Shown: positions 12,701 to 28,013, counted from the stretch's first letter. The stretch is DNA of 64,000 nt from Chrysomallon squamiferum (GCA_012295275.1 CM022673.1:25937261-26001260); one strand, 5' to 3'. Notes: generated from the sequence alone by a model not told the origin. Numbers and translations are program-made.

Positions 12701-15700
12701 AATCTTCATGATTTTAAAACAAATTCAGTTATTAAAATATCATCTGATAGATTATTTATGAAGTTTTTCCATTATAATTGTTTAATTTCTTTCTTTTTTC
12801 ATTTTTTTTCATTAATTTTAAAAAGATAAATATTTTCAGAACAAGAAATATTCTAATTTTTATAATAATATTATCCTATAATTATTGGAAATTAAAATAG
12901 TTTTACTCCTTTAGTGTTATATTTTATAATGAAAAAATTTGTATGGGAATATTTTAACATTCAGTTTTCATTTTTATTTTTGTGTGTAACTTTGGTTAAT
13001 TATTAATTTCATTTAAAGTAAATGACAGTTGTTATGCCTTACTTTTAATTTCTTTCATTAAAAGTGTAAACATGTCAGATAATACCCCTGCAATTTTTAA
13101 GGAAATAAACTGCCTTGTCCAAAGTATGTAAAGGATGAACAAAAATGAAAATAAAAGCACAAATACTTACAAATGGAATGGCTAAGTTCACAAAGATCAA
13201 AAACATGAAAAAGAAAATGAAAATTTTCACCAAAAGAACAGAACTGAAAAGTAATTATCACCAAAATATTTATAGAAGTTATCATATTTAATCACAACAA
13301 TTTGTAAAATTAATTTCAATTTAAAATAATTAAATAAATCAATAAATCAATAAATCAATAAAAAGCATAATGTTTACATGATTAATAATATTCCTTGTTA
13401 TAAATCTCAAAAACATGAAATTACTTTTCTAATGCTATCTATTAATATAAAGTTAATTACAGTGTAAATACATTTTTCTAATGATGTAACTTCTGTGAGA
13501 AAACCATTAATGAAATAAAGTAATGGTTTATTGCAATCAATTTCAAAATAATAAATAAATCTTAAAATTTAATGTCAAGAAAATAAATATTAGTAATAAA
13601 AAAAAAGAGGAAAAATTCAGTAACAATAAAGATGATGAAATTTTTTTATTTCCAATATTTCTATTACAGTGGATTAGTAAGCCAATTTTTCTTTGGAGGT
13701 TTTTGGAGGTTCTTGTTTCTTTTTTAGAATTTCATAAATTCTTCCATAACAAGATGTTCAATTAGAAATTTTACATTTATCTTTCAAAGTTTATACTTCT
13801 ATACATACCGTTGAGACATCACCAACTTTTATGTTCAGAGGTTCCTCTTCAAATGTAAATGCATCAGAGTCACATGGTTTAAAACCAGGAGGTTCATATT
13901 CTGGAGGAGTGCCTACAAATCCAGAATTTGAAAAACATGAGATCTAAGTTATATCAAAAGTCTTCATTATAATGCAGCAAAACAACAACAACAACAACAA
14001 CAATAACCAAAATAAATAAATAAATAAATAAATAAACAAAAATTGAAATCTTTAAAAAAAGAAAGAAAACAATTGTTCAGTATTAACTATTTATGCAGGT
14101 GAAAAAACGAAAGACAAATACTATGATTAGTATTATTAAAAATTAAGAAGACACATTTATATTATTATATTAGAAATACTTGTAATTACCAAATATTTAT
14201 TCTAATTTCTTCAACACATTCTTTTATTTTTAAATAAAAATTAAATCCATAAACATGTTTTTTTTCAAATATCATCATAATTAATAACCTGTCTGTTTAA
14301 TTAAATACTAATTTCTAAATCAAGCTACTACATAGCTTTATGTGGAATAATAATTAGTCTAATTTCATTTTACATGACATATTAATATTTTTTTCATTAT
14401 ATTAATTTAAACAAATAATTTCACACAATATTCATACAGTCATCATAATAGAGTAACTTCATGGTCATCATGACATCATCTGGTAAAGACTGCAAAGTCT
14501 GGGTTAAGACAACTATTGTTCTTAGAAGACGAATTGTTGCTTTTTTTGTTTCTGCAGGTGAATGAGCAGTTGAAATCTTTTTCTTATTTCTGTAAAAAAA
14601 ATGTTAAGAGAGTAAAATTATTATGCTAAACATTAGTATCAGTCTTTTCCTTTCTTGGAACTTTCTTTTAAAATGTTTTCTTTTTTTTAAAGGAAAGAAA
14701 AATGAAGAATTTTAATAATTAAAGATCATTTTACCTGTAAATATCTACACTTGGTTCATTTGTGTAGGTAAACTTGAAAGTATATGATTCAATTACAGTC
14801 TGAAAATATAACGTTTTTATTATTTTTCATTTTATTTATGTTACAATTTATTACTAGTTGTGTTAATATATGAAAATTAAACTGAAAAAAATACATTAAC
14901 TTACAAAATATTTTTTTCCTGTTGTTTAATTTGTTTTAGAAAAAAATAATTTAAAAAATAATAATTAAAAAATAAATAAATAAATACAAAACAAATTTAA
15001 AAACTGGAAGGTCTGATGACAATGCCCAATACACACACTTATTAAAATAAATCTGGAATTTAATAATTTAAATTAATTAATCATTTGAATGATAGCTAAG
15101 ACCCAATTTATTAATATGACAAACTTTTCTGCTTTATATATACTAAATTATCAATATTAGTTTTACCTCTGGTTTGTTAGGATCTGCATATATCTGAAAA
15201 TATACAATCAAAACAAATTATTGATGTCAATAATCTAAAAAAACAATATGTATAATACAGATAAGATATTACCAACAAAATATGGCATATAAATTGTTTA
15301 TTATAAACAGTATCAGTTTTAAAAATCTATTTCTTGTTCTTTCAATTTTACTTGTAATCATAAAAATGTATACCAACTATAAGCACAAATCCTATTTAGA
15401 CTCACTGTTAATTATTAAATTGTTTTAACTTATTTTCTAATGTTTACCTTTTACTTATTTTGCCTCCACAAAAATTAATTTTAAGAAAATAAAATTTTAT
15501 TAATACACAAAAAATATACTTACTCCGATTATCAGCATCCTAAGCTAAATAATCAAAATAGTAAAATAAAAAATAAAAGAAACTGTAAATTATTGATTTT
15601 TTTTCTTGACCAAAATAATTAAAAAATAAAATAATAATAATAAAAATAATAATAAATATATTATTAACAAAATATATGCAGTATGAATACATAGAAATTT

Positions 15701-16627
15701 ATTCTTAACTAATACAGTAAGAAAAAAATAAAATTTGACAAATAAACTTACATATTTCTTGTCCAGTGCATCAAAACATCCTTTCATCCAAGTGATTACC
15801 TGACAAGCACCAGGACAACAGCTATCATTACGAAGAATTTTTAAATTTAAGTCTGCAAAATAAAGTTATAAATTTTAAGGAAAGATATGAACACTCGTTT
15901 CTCATTGAAAGACAGTGAATGTAATATTTAACTGGCTGTTATATTAATTTAAAATTGACTGTTTCATCTATTTGTTTTATATAAGATTCTTATCATTGGT
16001 TCATCAAAAAGAAAATTCAAATTTCAAATTAATCATTTATTTTTAAATATTGTAATTTTTGTAAATTTTATTTATTATATTTAAATGAGCCTTTATCCTT
16101 AATAAGATGATCTTTAATGATAATTTACATTAAATTTAGTTCTTCAGATATAAATACCTTCTAGACATCTATCTCCAAAAGCACGTTCTGGGAATATTGC
16201 TCGCAAATATGTGATATTTGAAATAGATACAGCAAGCAATCTTTTTACAAACAAAGCAGACTGCTGTTCTGTCACTTGCTCAGTTGGAAACACAGACGCC
16301 CACTGTTAAAAATTATGATTAAAAAACAAAACAATTGTGTATATGTTATTGTATATGTCTGTATTATGTAACAACTCTGTAATCTTTTATTTTCTAATTT
16401 ATTAATTTTTGATTTTTGTTAATATTAAAAAAAAATAATAATAATCATAATATAAAAAATATATAATATAATCTGCCAGTCTGACATTACTCAGAATCAG
16501 AAGAAAAAAGTTAATTAACGTTATGGAAAAGAAAATACTCAACACTTCCTGTTTTTTCCTCTGATTTTTGTAGTGTGGCTGTTGTCATTGTTAATATATC
16601 TTTTCAAGTGTTAAAGCTGCCTGCAAC

Positions 16628-16684
<57 letters not shown>

Positions 16685-17205
16685 TATTCTTGGCCTTAGT
16701 TTTATAAAAAATAAAATATAGAAAAATTCAATATTCATATTAAAAACTAATAAAACATCAGTAAATTAATTAATAAAAATTTAAATACGAAAATTAATAA
16801 ATTAAATATAATTTATTATTTATTCAAATTACTTATAAATAATCATTAATAAGTTAATAAATTAATTAATTTGTGATAAATTTAACAAAAGCTTTAATAT
16901 TTATCTTTAATTAATTAAAAACATCTATTTTCCGTTGACCTGGCTTAAAAAAACTAAAACAAAAAACTAGTTTCCTTTTGGTTTTGACACATTCATTTAC
17001 TGCATTCACACTTTCGAAACATTTGGGATTTTCACGTGCGATCTTATGTTATAATGTAATTTTAAATAACCTAACATATCCAGTATAATATGATTTGTTT
17101 CCAATAATAATTTAAGCAATAATAAAGAAGAAATACACTTACATTGTCACAAACAAGTCGGAGCAGACGATCTGAAGCGCGTGCTTGAAGGGAGAGAATC
17201 CTTTT
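8782..17205 (-). CDS. HORMAD1: Hop1/HORMAD-type meiotic chromosome axis protein with HORMA, PHD and winged-helix domains (5' end not found)
   Basis: Known role of the family: HORMADs load on the meiotic chromosome axis, promote double-strand breaks and homologue synapsis, and self-assemble by HORMA-closure motif binding. Exons seen, 5' to 3': 17205-17143, 16302-16158, 15852-15752, 15544-15524, 15193-15167, 14799-14735, 14589-14438, 13912-13809, 13181-13171, 12623-12470, 12187-12100, 11800-11712, 11522-11406, 11229-11164, 10726-10563, 10282-10186, 9978-9920, 9424-9331, 8880-8782. All junctions are GT-AG and all phases agree, giving 571 codons. Counting from the first exon, the HORMA domain covers about 22-240 (FVKRLLAVSISNITYLRAIF, TPPEYEPPGF, VSTPFHL match human HORMAD1), an acidic linker 241-310, a PHD finger 334-379, a winged helix 402-456 and a basic tail. 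Total length is near yeast Hop1 (605 aa) and well above human HORMAD1 (394 aa). The initiator ATG is not located and the first 63-nt exon is the least certain. Whether it is orthologous to HORMAD1 or HORMAD2 is not resolved. Confidence 0.88.
10563..10726 (-). other. Winged-helix exon of the HORMAD gene
   Basis: This 164-nt exon encodes helices and a turn typical of a winged helix: a first helix (LWRKTLMACLESSRILAP), then HLAQRLGIEITIAQGLIHRL as the helix-turn-recognition-helix, then EKEGFVCSQKRGRR as a basic wing. Position right after the PHD matches the PHD-wHTH order of the Hop1 chromatin-binding region. The fold assignment is my reading of the pattern, not a search result. Confidence 0.65.
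11406..11800 (-). other. PHD zinc finger split over two exons of the HORMAD gene
   Basis: Exons 11800-11712 and 11522-11406 encode CPCGCNE, then CSECKFWQHGVC, then CDIC. The ligand spacing C-x-C-x11-C-x2-C-x4-H-x2-C-x14-C-x2-C is a C4HC3 PHD finger, with the usual Trp two residues before the His. In yeast Hop1 the PHD begins the chromatin-binding region after the HORMA domain, and the order here is the same. Human HORMAD1/2 have no such finger. Confidence 0.85.
13171..13181 (-). other. 11-nt microexon of the HORMAD gene
   Basis: The exon is flanked by ACTTAG upstream and GTAAGT downstream on the minus strand. It reads CCA TTC CAT TT, and with the first base of the next exon it completes P-F-H-L. 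This joins VST from exon 13912-13809 to VKMRIKT from exon 12623-12470. The result aligns with human HORMAD1 VST-PFHIF-KVKVTT. Without it the downstream frame meets a stop, so it is required for the reading frame. Confidence 0.85.
16629..16682. repeat. (AAT)n microsatellite in the first HORMAD intron found
   Basis: About 18 AAT units. Confidence 0.95.
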
Positions 17206-17225
17206 CTGATATGGATATTAAAGTT

Positions 17226-17226
<1 letters not shown>

Positions 17227-17266
<40 letters not shown>
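17227..17266. repeat. (ATT)n microsatellite
   Basis: About 13 ATT units just upstream of the most 5' HORMAD exon found. Confidence 0.95.
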
Positions 17267-17589
17267 GCTCTTGCTATAGTTGTTTGACGTGATGATGAAA
17301 ACTGTGTGGTATTAAGAATAATATAAAAATTAGTGATGATGCTTTAATGCTATGAACATAATAACTGAATAAATTGTTTTGAAATACCTTTAATTCGTGC
17401 TTTTAAATTTTAAAATGTTTTTTTTCAGAAAAATACTATAATAATATTTTTAAAATACCTTATAATCACATTTTATTCATTATTTCATCCATTCATTTAA
17501 ATTATAATTGAACGTACTTATCATAAAGTTACTATTAATTAATTGTTTGCTGTATCGTAATATATCGCTTTGCATCGTAACACACACAA

Positions 17590-17597
<8 letters not shown>

Positions 17598-17631
<34 letters not shown>

Positions 17632-17698
17632 AAATAAAAATAAATAGATGACGTAAAAAAAAAAGAGAAAATCTTCAAACCATGTTACCCCGCCCATT

Positions 17699-17759
<61 letters not shown>
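17598..17759. repeat. Poly-A run and (GA)29 microsatellite
   Basis: A run of A (about 17600-17624) is followed by short unique sequence with a GC box, then (GA)n at 17702-17759. Confidence 0.9.
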
Positions 17760-17762
<3 letters not shown>

Positions 17763-19580
17763 CATTCTTTCTTATTTTTAAGGGTTTGTTTTTATTTTTG
17801 GTATTTGGATTATCACACAAATAAAAGCCCCAGTGTTTATTATGACTATTTTATATATATTTATCATAACTAACAAATTTCATTTTTTAAATATAAAATA
17901 ACCAACATGATACATAATCGTATTTTCTTTCTTTCAATGTTTTAGATATATTATGCTTATTTATTTTTATTATTGTTATTGCTCTTCTTCTTCTTCTTGT
18001 TATTGTTATTACTATTGCTATTGTCATTATAATTAGTGAACTTGCTGACGGTTCGTAGCAATTTTATCGACGTTGATTGTTATTATGCATAACTGCAAAT
18101 AACTGAGTAATTATAGCGGTAATTTCATATGTCAACACGTCAATTAATCTATATGCCCACTTTAGTACAAAATTAATAAAATAATATTTTCTCGTTTTAT
18201 TTTTTACATGTCGCTTATGATTTACCACACTGACATATTTATTCCATTGATAAAAATGATGTTCCGGAGGTAAAAAAAATTGTGACAAATAAATTTTGAT
18301 TTTAATGTATACCTTTTCGTTTTATATTTATCAAAATAAGTATTTTACAATAGAATGTGAACGTCGATTTAATTAAGAAATAATAATATATATATATAAA
18401 ATTTTAAATTGTGTTATTAAATGTTTATCTAGGGCATCAAAACATACCATTTTAACCAAATAAATAAATAAATAAGCATTATTTTGTAATTATTTCGAAA
18501 CAAGAAATAAAATTAATTAATAAAATAATCGGAGTATAGAATGTTGCTTGTACATGATAATACTAATAAACTACTATTTAAGAAAAAAAAAAAAATAATA
18601 ATAATAAAGAAAGAAAGAAAAATAACATTTACAGCCAAACATATAGCGACAATAAATATATAATTATAGTATTTGTCTCACTGGGCTTAATGGCTATATT
18701 TAGTGTAGTACTCTTGACAACAAATTACACTGAGCAGTTGGCTAGTAACAGTTTTATAAAATTTGTTATTTTATTTGTTATTTACTTCTTGAAATTGTGC
18801 TTTATTAATTTACTTATTATTTTTAATGAGTTATTTTACTAATACCCCCCCCCCCGCCCAGTATACTTAGAATATAATAAGAATGTTCATTTAATAACGC
18901 TTGTAATATAACAATCATGGCGCGTGGATTCAGTATTCGTTTAAAAAGTAATAATAATAAAAAATAAAAATAAAAATATAATGAAAGATTATAAGTCTTA
19001 GGCTATTATTCAGAAGGTATTGTTTTCTTGTTGTAATCCGCATCTCTAAGACATTAATTATGGACCGCCTTAATACGTTATTAATGATATTATGGTTTCA
19101 TTCAAACCAATAAATCTTTGGATTTTCAAACGAAGTGTTAGAAATCAGAGAGTTTAAAATGTTATTATCAAGATACATCATCATTTATTTATTTGTTTAT
19201 TTATTTAATTATTTTTATGTTCCATTATCCTTAAAGATTAAAGTAAATTACTTTTATTATGGCTTTCAACAAGCCAGTTATGTGGCTTAGGTTGGACCGA
19301 GAAATAACCCAATGTTATAGTGAAAGGAATACATCCAGCTTCTCATCATGCATGTGCTTTTTATGTTTCTTACGTGCGTGAAAAACAAAAAATCATCATA
19401 AACATCAAATTTATTACTGTTGGGTTATTTTTGTTTTTGACATGGTGTGTGCTTTAATAAAATAAACCTACTATATAACCTACTATAGAACATAAAATAA
19501 ATTAAATTCGAATGTCAGTTAATTTACAGCCTCGTTTTAATCATTCTCGACAGGAGTCAAACATTTAAGAAAAACATTGA

Positions 19581-19704
19581 CCCGGAAGTTGTTACTTGAA
19601 ATCGGAAGTGTTGCCATCAACAACCCTTCAAAACAGCGAAAGCGCGTAAACCTGAGTTGTTTGTATGTAGTTAATTTTCATATTCCTAAAGCCACTACAT
19701 TCAG
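19581..19704 (+). promoter_or_regulatory. Probable ROPN1L promoter and 5' UTR exon
   Basis: Two ETS-like sites, CCGGAAGT (19582-19589) and CGGAAGTG (19603-19610), sit just before GC-richer sequence ending in CAG|GTATTT, a plausible donor at 19704/19705. The first coding exon begins after an acceptor at 20395, so a non-coding first exon here is expected. Inferred from motifs only. Confidence 0.4.
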
Positions 19705-20363
19705 GTATTTTCTTGAACATTGTTTCATAATAATGAATTATCTAATTTTATTTTTATTGTTTTTTGTATGATTACAGTTAAGTTAAAAATGTATTAATGT
19801 TCAGTCGACTAGTTAGTTGTGTTTTCATAAATTTAAGATATTTATTCTAGTAACCAAGAAATTAAATGTTCAGTTGTCTATCATTCGGCATTTCATTCAG
19901 TTAAATTAAGATCTTAGAATTTTGTGCTGTATAATAGTTTATTTATTTATTTATTTATTTATTTAATTCTGGATTGGTATGAAATACAGTAAACACGGGT
20001 AAAATCAAATCAAATCCTGACGTTTTTCTGCTGATTACTTGTGTCTCTAATAAGAGGAATTCAATGTAAGCTGGTAGAGACCGCAAATAAAGCAAAAATA
20101 AAATAAATTAAATCAAATCAAATAATAAATTTAAATTTAATTTTATGAGTTAGAGTGTAATGTAATCACAACATCATTCTCATAATAAACATTTAGATAA
20201 TCTAGCGTGTCATACGCAGGCTTTATATATTGGACATAATAGCTTCCGTTTGGACAGGATAACTGAATAATAAAGTAAAAATGTTAATTCAAATATGTAT
20301 TTAACAAAATATTATATATTTTTGGAATGCATCTTATTATTATCATCAATAATGTGAACCTGA

Positions 20364-22560
<2,197 letters not shown>

Positions 22561-22719
22561 GAATCCTGTGAAAGATTCAGTTCATCAAAATCTTATTTAC
22601 TTCAGTACAGTTCCATGTTAGTAATGCAGTTGTATTTTGTTTTCTGTACAGAATTTTTTCAAAATGTATCTGCTATGCTTACAGAGGACATGAAATTATA
22701 TGCTTAAGCACGTCTCTTG

Positions 22720-22725
22720 AATAAA
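22720..22725 (+). terminator. Polyadenylation signal AATAAA for ROPN1L
   Basis: A canonical AATAAA lies 160 nt after the TGA at 22558-22560, which would give a short 3' UTR. Confidence 0.6.
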
Positions 22726-22739
22726 TATAACAAACAATA

Positions 22740-24985
22740 ACTTTTGCTGCATTTATGCATTAATAAAAATTTGAATTAAACTACGAAGGAATTGAAACAA
22801 TATTGAACAGGTAAAAATAAACACAAGTTAACATTTCAGTTGGTCATTTTTGATTTCATGTTTTATGTTGTTTTCTGTAATTTATATGAAATAAAAGATT
22901 ATCCATCAAAAAGACATTATGTTCCAACATCAGGACTAATGTATTTATTTTTATTTCATTTGATGTTAAATTATATTTTTAATGCTTAACTGATTTCCTT
23001 TGTTGGCAATTAAATATTTATCTAGTTTCCTTTTGTTCTTTTTTTCTTTTGGAACTTTATGCTGATAAAAAACGTCTATGCATTTCACAGTTCAGAACAT
23101 TTACTAATTTCTCTCGTAGGCATTTTGAACATGAATCAACAAAAGATTTTTATGCTATTAGCATGCTTAAATAAATAACATATCAGTTCATAAAACTCAT
23201 TTCAGCAGTGCTATGCAGAAAAATTATACCAAAAGGGTTGCTTATCTCAAAGTTTTTTCAAGTAAACTGATAACACATAAAAGAATGAAGGTTTTAACAT
23301 TTCACTTTTTAAAAATTATTAATGGAAGGAATTTACTGACACACTTAACAGTTAGTCTCTAAATATGATTCAGGATTATGCAACTAAACCAGGATGGAAC
23401 AGTAATGGAAATCTCTCTGGATATTGATCCAGAAACCAAGTGGCATCAGGCTAACATTCACTGAGATGCAATGTGCTGCATTTTAATATTAACTTACAAA
23501 TATTGGTAATTTGTTTATTCTATAAAAGTCAGCTGTTTCAGTTCTCATCACCATTGAAAAGCAGAGAGAATGAAAACTGATCTGAAAACAGATTTCTGTT
23601 TTACTCATTTAATGTCATTGACTACAGTAGCTTGTTTACATACAATTTTTGGATACTGTTTATCTTATTTTTACTAATACCTAATTTTACATTTTCAAAA
23701 CTAGCAAAGTTAAGTCTGACATAATCATCGACATTCATTTTCATATGTGCAGCAAGCCAATTAATAATGAACTGATTTTAGATCCCCATTGATATGCTTA
23801 GAAAAATGTTCTATAGACAATCATCTTGAAACACCCAAATTGAAGTTATTTTATTTTGCAATTCCTAAATATGCTTTTTAAATACCATGCATCTCCTATT
23901 CATTATCAGCAAGAAACTCAACATTTTTACATCCAGTATTTCAATTTCAACAGACTTCCATAAATAAATAATAATAAAATGAATTAACTATGTCTTTTTA
24001 TTGTTAAAAAATTAATAACATACACAAGTCCTTAAAAACATTTAACACAGCTGCTTAGATAACAAACACTATTTAAAACATAAAGCAAGACATTGTTTGT
24101 TAACATTTTAATGATTTTGTACAATGAAAATATACATAAAACAAATAAAATTTAAAAAAAAAAAGAAAAGAAGAAAGATGTGCTCCCTTACAAACAAGGA
24201 AATTAACTATACATATTGCAAGAATAAAGCACAAACAGTACCCAAAAGAACTAAAATAGTGTCTACATTACAACTGTCATTCACCACAATGCATCAGTTA
24301 AAATATGATACACTGTATAATGGAATTTTGGTAAACAAATCCAGTAGCAAGACATTTTGTCACTGACAGGCTAAAATAATTAACCAATCTTTCAGTGAAA
24401 TGATGCTGAACTACAGAACCAATGTTGTTTTTTTCTGTCTCATTAGATCTTATAATTTATCTTTACATGAGCAAAGACACAGTTTAACTGTGTTTTGGAA
24501 ACCAGAAGTAACAACCCTCTCCACTAAAACTAAATGAATCGTAATGTTTTGTTCATTTATAATCCCCTTATCTAGACATAAGAGAACATTAAATTCATAG
24601 AGTTTATTTAAAATAAACAAAAATAAATAAATATCAAAGTAAAAACTCAGATTTCTGAGCAAGTCTGAATACTTGTTTTTAAACATACTGATGTGAATGG
24701 ATTTGTGTAAAAGTGAAGAACAAATTATTTTTCACTCAAAACAATTAAGGTGATATTGATCTTAAGTGAGCAACTTCAAATCAAACCCTAGCCCTATTTT
24801 AAAAGTAAAAAGAAAACATTTTTTTTTTTTTTTTTTTTTTTTTTTTCAAAGTTTTCTTAGAATTTTGTATTGAACAAAATTAACATTTCAAAATTCAGTG
24901 ATGAACAATTTATCTATTTACCTACTTCTGACATTTAATCAATTAAAGCAATGATTTAAGGGAACTGCGAACCAATATTATTTTC
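22740..24985. other. Convergent intergenic space between ROPN1L and SNRNP70
   Basis: No coding exon is evident on either strand. It contains AT-rich unique sequence and a T26 run at 24821-24846. The right end is likely the SNRNP70 3' flank. Confidence 0.5.
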
Positions 24986-24986
24986 G

Positions 24987-24992
24987 TTTATT
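24987..24992 (-). terminator. Candidate polyadenylation signal for SNRNP70
   Basis: TTTATT on the plus strand is AATAAA on the coding strand, about 145 nt past the SNRNP70 stop. More distal sites are also possible. Confidence 0.4.
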
Positions 24993-25135
24993 TTTACCTT
25001 CAGTGCTCAAGAATGTCATTTTTAAAACTAAAACAAAAACCACTGGCGTGTAGATTCAACTGAATTATCAGCTCAGTCCCTTGCGTCATTACCAGTTTAC
25101 ACAAAATGTTCTCGTCTAGATTTCTGTCATGTTTT

Positions 25136-27539
25136 TCAAGCCGCAGTGAACTCTTCATCAATGGATTTGTTAATAAATGCTTTAGTGTCGTATTCTTCTG
25201 AGGGTGGTTCTTCGTTTTCGTCATTGTTCTGGAATGAGTGGTCAGGATTACCCATCCCGTTGGACTCCTGTGGCCGGAAGTCTTGGCCTCCGTACAAGTA
25301 ATCATCCTCCGTCTTTTCTGTTTTGATGGTTCCTTCGGGAACGAATTCATCTCCTTCGCCTCGTTCTCCCTTCCTGCGGCGATCTTTACTTCGGCTTCTT
25401 CTAGATCTTTTTCTTTCCCGAGATCGACTTCTCCTCCTGTCGCGTGACCGACTTCGCCTGACTCGCTTTCTGTCTTTACGTGGACCAAGATCCTCGTCAT
25501 CGCCTGAACAGAAATTTTTGAAATTTCAATAATGCAACCATTTTTTTCATTTTTTTAAAAAGTTTTATTTTATTTTCATTTATCTTATTTACAGCCGTTG
25601 TTAATATATAGACACAGTAATTCAAGTACAAATTCACAGTTATTTTGGATGATTTTCTTTCCCTATATACAGAACTCTTTCATTTTCTTGGAATATTATT
25701 AAAAATTACAATTGTGATTATTAAAAATCTATTTTTATTTGTAAACTGTATCTTACAAATCTAAGTATATTAAATAAAATTCAGTTAATCTTTAGTTCAA
25801 ACTATTAATAAGACATTAAAATTTATAGACTGACATTCAATTATATAAAATTATTTAAAAATTTACCGTCAGGGATTTCAATCCTGTGCCTGTCTCTGCT
25901 GCGTGAACGACGTCTGTCTCTACTTCTGCTGCGCCTTCTCTCTCGACTTCGGCTACGTCGTCTGGGTCGTTCTCGTTCGCGACTTCGAGATCTTGGCCTG
26001 CGTTCATCAGGCTGAATGCTATAAAAATACAAACATATCAAGTGTCAGCAGCTTAAAATTCAGAATGCAGTTAAAGATTTCAAATAATAGTGAAACAGTT
26101 ATTGTAAAAAGGAGCAGTTATCCTTGTCGTTATTACATTTCCAAGAAAAGTACTGTTAAAACATATCTACCTTTTTTCAGTTCTTACACACATACAGACA
26201 AATCTTTGCAAGATTATTTTTATTTCTTTATTTATATTTTTTTTATCCAACAGAAATATTAGTATTTCTGCCAAGTCTAAATTTGTTACCTGCTAATAAT
26301 ATGCATGAATAAATTGTCAAAACAAACACTAACCCATCACGAACAGCGTATTCATCTCTGCCTGAAAATCTGGTGTTAACATCAGGTCCTCCTTTACGAG
26401 TTCCTCCCAAACCACCTCCTGAATGAAAAAAAATAAAAATGAAGTAACAATTTGTTGTTAAGACTATTCAGTTACTGTTCCATTTCAAAAAATGAATTGC
26501 ATGAACGTAGTTATTTTATTTTTAACTAAAGTTTACTGCAGTCTCAGTTACCTGAACTATTTGAACACAGAATCCAATGTAAATACAATGTATGAAGCAC
26601 ACTCGCATTCATATCAAAAGAACCACAGGTATCTTGTAATCTGTCGAGGCTAAATCAGTGATACTTCAACAATGCCAATAAAGAGACTTGCCTTTATTTA
26701 TCTCTATCTATTTTTAAAACCTGGCAAATTATGTTATCATGGAAACATTACCTAGCCTCCTTGGTCTCCAACCCTTCACAGTTCGACCACGTTCAACATC
26801 CACCAGAACACGTCGTCCATCAATTTTCTTACCATCGGCATGTTTGTATGCAGCTGAATTTTAAAAATATCAATAACATATTTAAGAATAACCAAAGAAA
26901 AATGGATAATATAAATGAACATTAGCAAATTAAGCAAGTATAATCTTCATCTTTTTTTTTTTTCTTATTATCTACATCATATTCAAATTCTATCCCCAAA
27001 AGCAACATCTTGATGTTTTCACTATTTTTCCATTCCTTTCATTTAAAAAGCAATGGAAATGGTTTTCATTCCCTTTTTTTTTTTTTTAAATAAAATTTTG
27101 TATTCCTATAATTAAGAATCTTATAATCTGAAAATACAAAACCAGAAATGAAATTAATACCTGTTGCTGTAATGTCCTCTGAAAAAAAATTGATTATTAA
27201 TAATAAATCCTAATTAAGCAAACAAACCAATGCTGTGTTCAAATACAGACATTTTAATGTAGTGACTAACAGTATTTCAACTAAACACTGGCTTTGTCTG
27301 ATAATAAATTAGTACCTTGTCATCTTCTTGCCTGAAATAAATTTACCTGAAATACAATTATTCCCCTTCTAAATAATAATGTATAATTAATTAGTTTTAA
27401 CACCCTTGTTTTTTTTTTTTGAATCCATTTTTAAAAAAAAAGAAAGAAAAAAAAATAGGACTAACCTCTCTACAAAAAATTAACTTAATTGTACAATAAA
27501 AAAAAAAAAGAAAATTAAAAAAAATATATATATAATAAT

Positions 27540-27571
<32 letters not shown>

Positions 27572-27981
27572 GGCTATATGTATATGGAAAAAAAGAAAGG
27601 AAAAAAAAGTTCCATCCTCAATTTAAAGTAAAAATAAATAATTAAGTTTTATTTTTTAAGAAAAAAAAAGAGATAAATAATAGATATGGGCTGTATGAAG
27701 AAGAAATACACTTGAAACTTACGTCCCTACCTACCAGACTCTTTTGTTCGCTAGCTTGCAACTCATTATCTCCTGTGATGGCTACTGGAGTAACACCATC
27801 CAATAGGCTCCGCAATGATTTTTTTTTTTTTTTTTTTTTCAGAACTTACCAATGAAAACTTACCAAGTGCCTTTTTTTTTTTTTTTTTTTAATTTATTTT
27901 ATCTTTATCTCAATGTTTTAAATTTTATTAATGTTCTATTTTTGAAAATTATTTTTTGACAAATTTATATACTTGTATGTG

Positions 27982-28013
<32 letters not shown>

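Larger units (their letters stand above)
17206..19580. promoter_or_regulatory. Gap between divergent HORMAD and ROPN1L genes
   Basis: About 2.4 kb between two genes transcribed away from each other. It must hold the HORMAD promoter and probably its first exon, which I could not place. Visible landmarks are a GC box (CCCGCCC) at about 17690 and a C-run with CCCGCCC at 18845-18859, both rare in this AT-rich sequence. Near the GC box, ATGGGCGGG on the minus strand is followed by a weak GTAACA donor and would splice in frame, but this is speculative. The rest is simple repeats, including (ATT)n, poly-A and (GA)n. Confidence 0.4.

Noticed and set aside
25238-25532. Plus-strand frames rich in Leu/Arg/Ser over the SNRNP70 last exon
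   Set aside because: They are the antisense of the RS-coding exon; the minus strand carries the conserved U1-70K protein.
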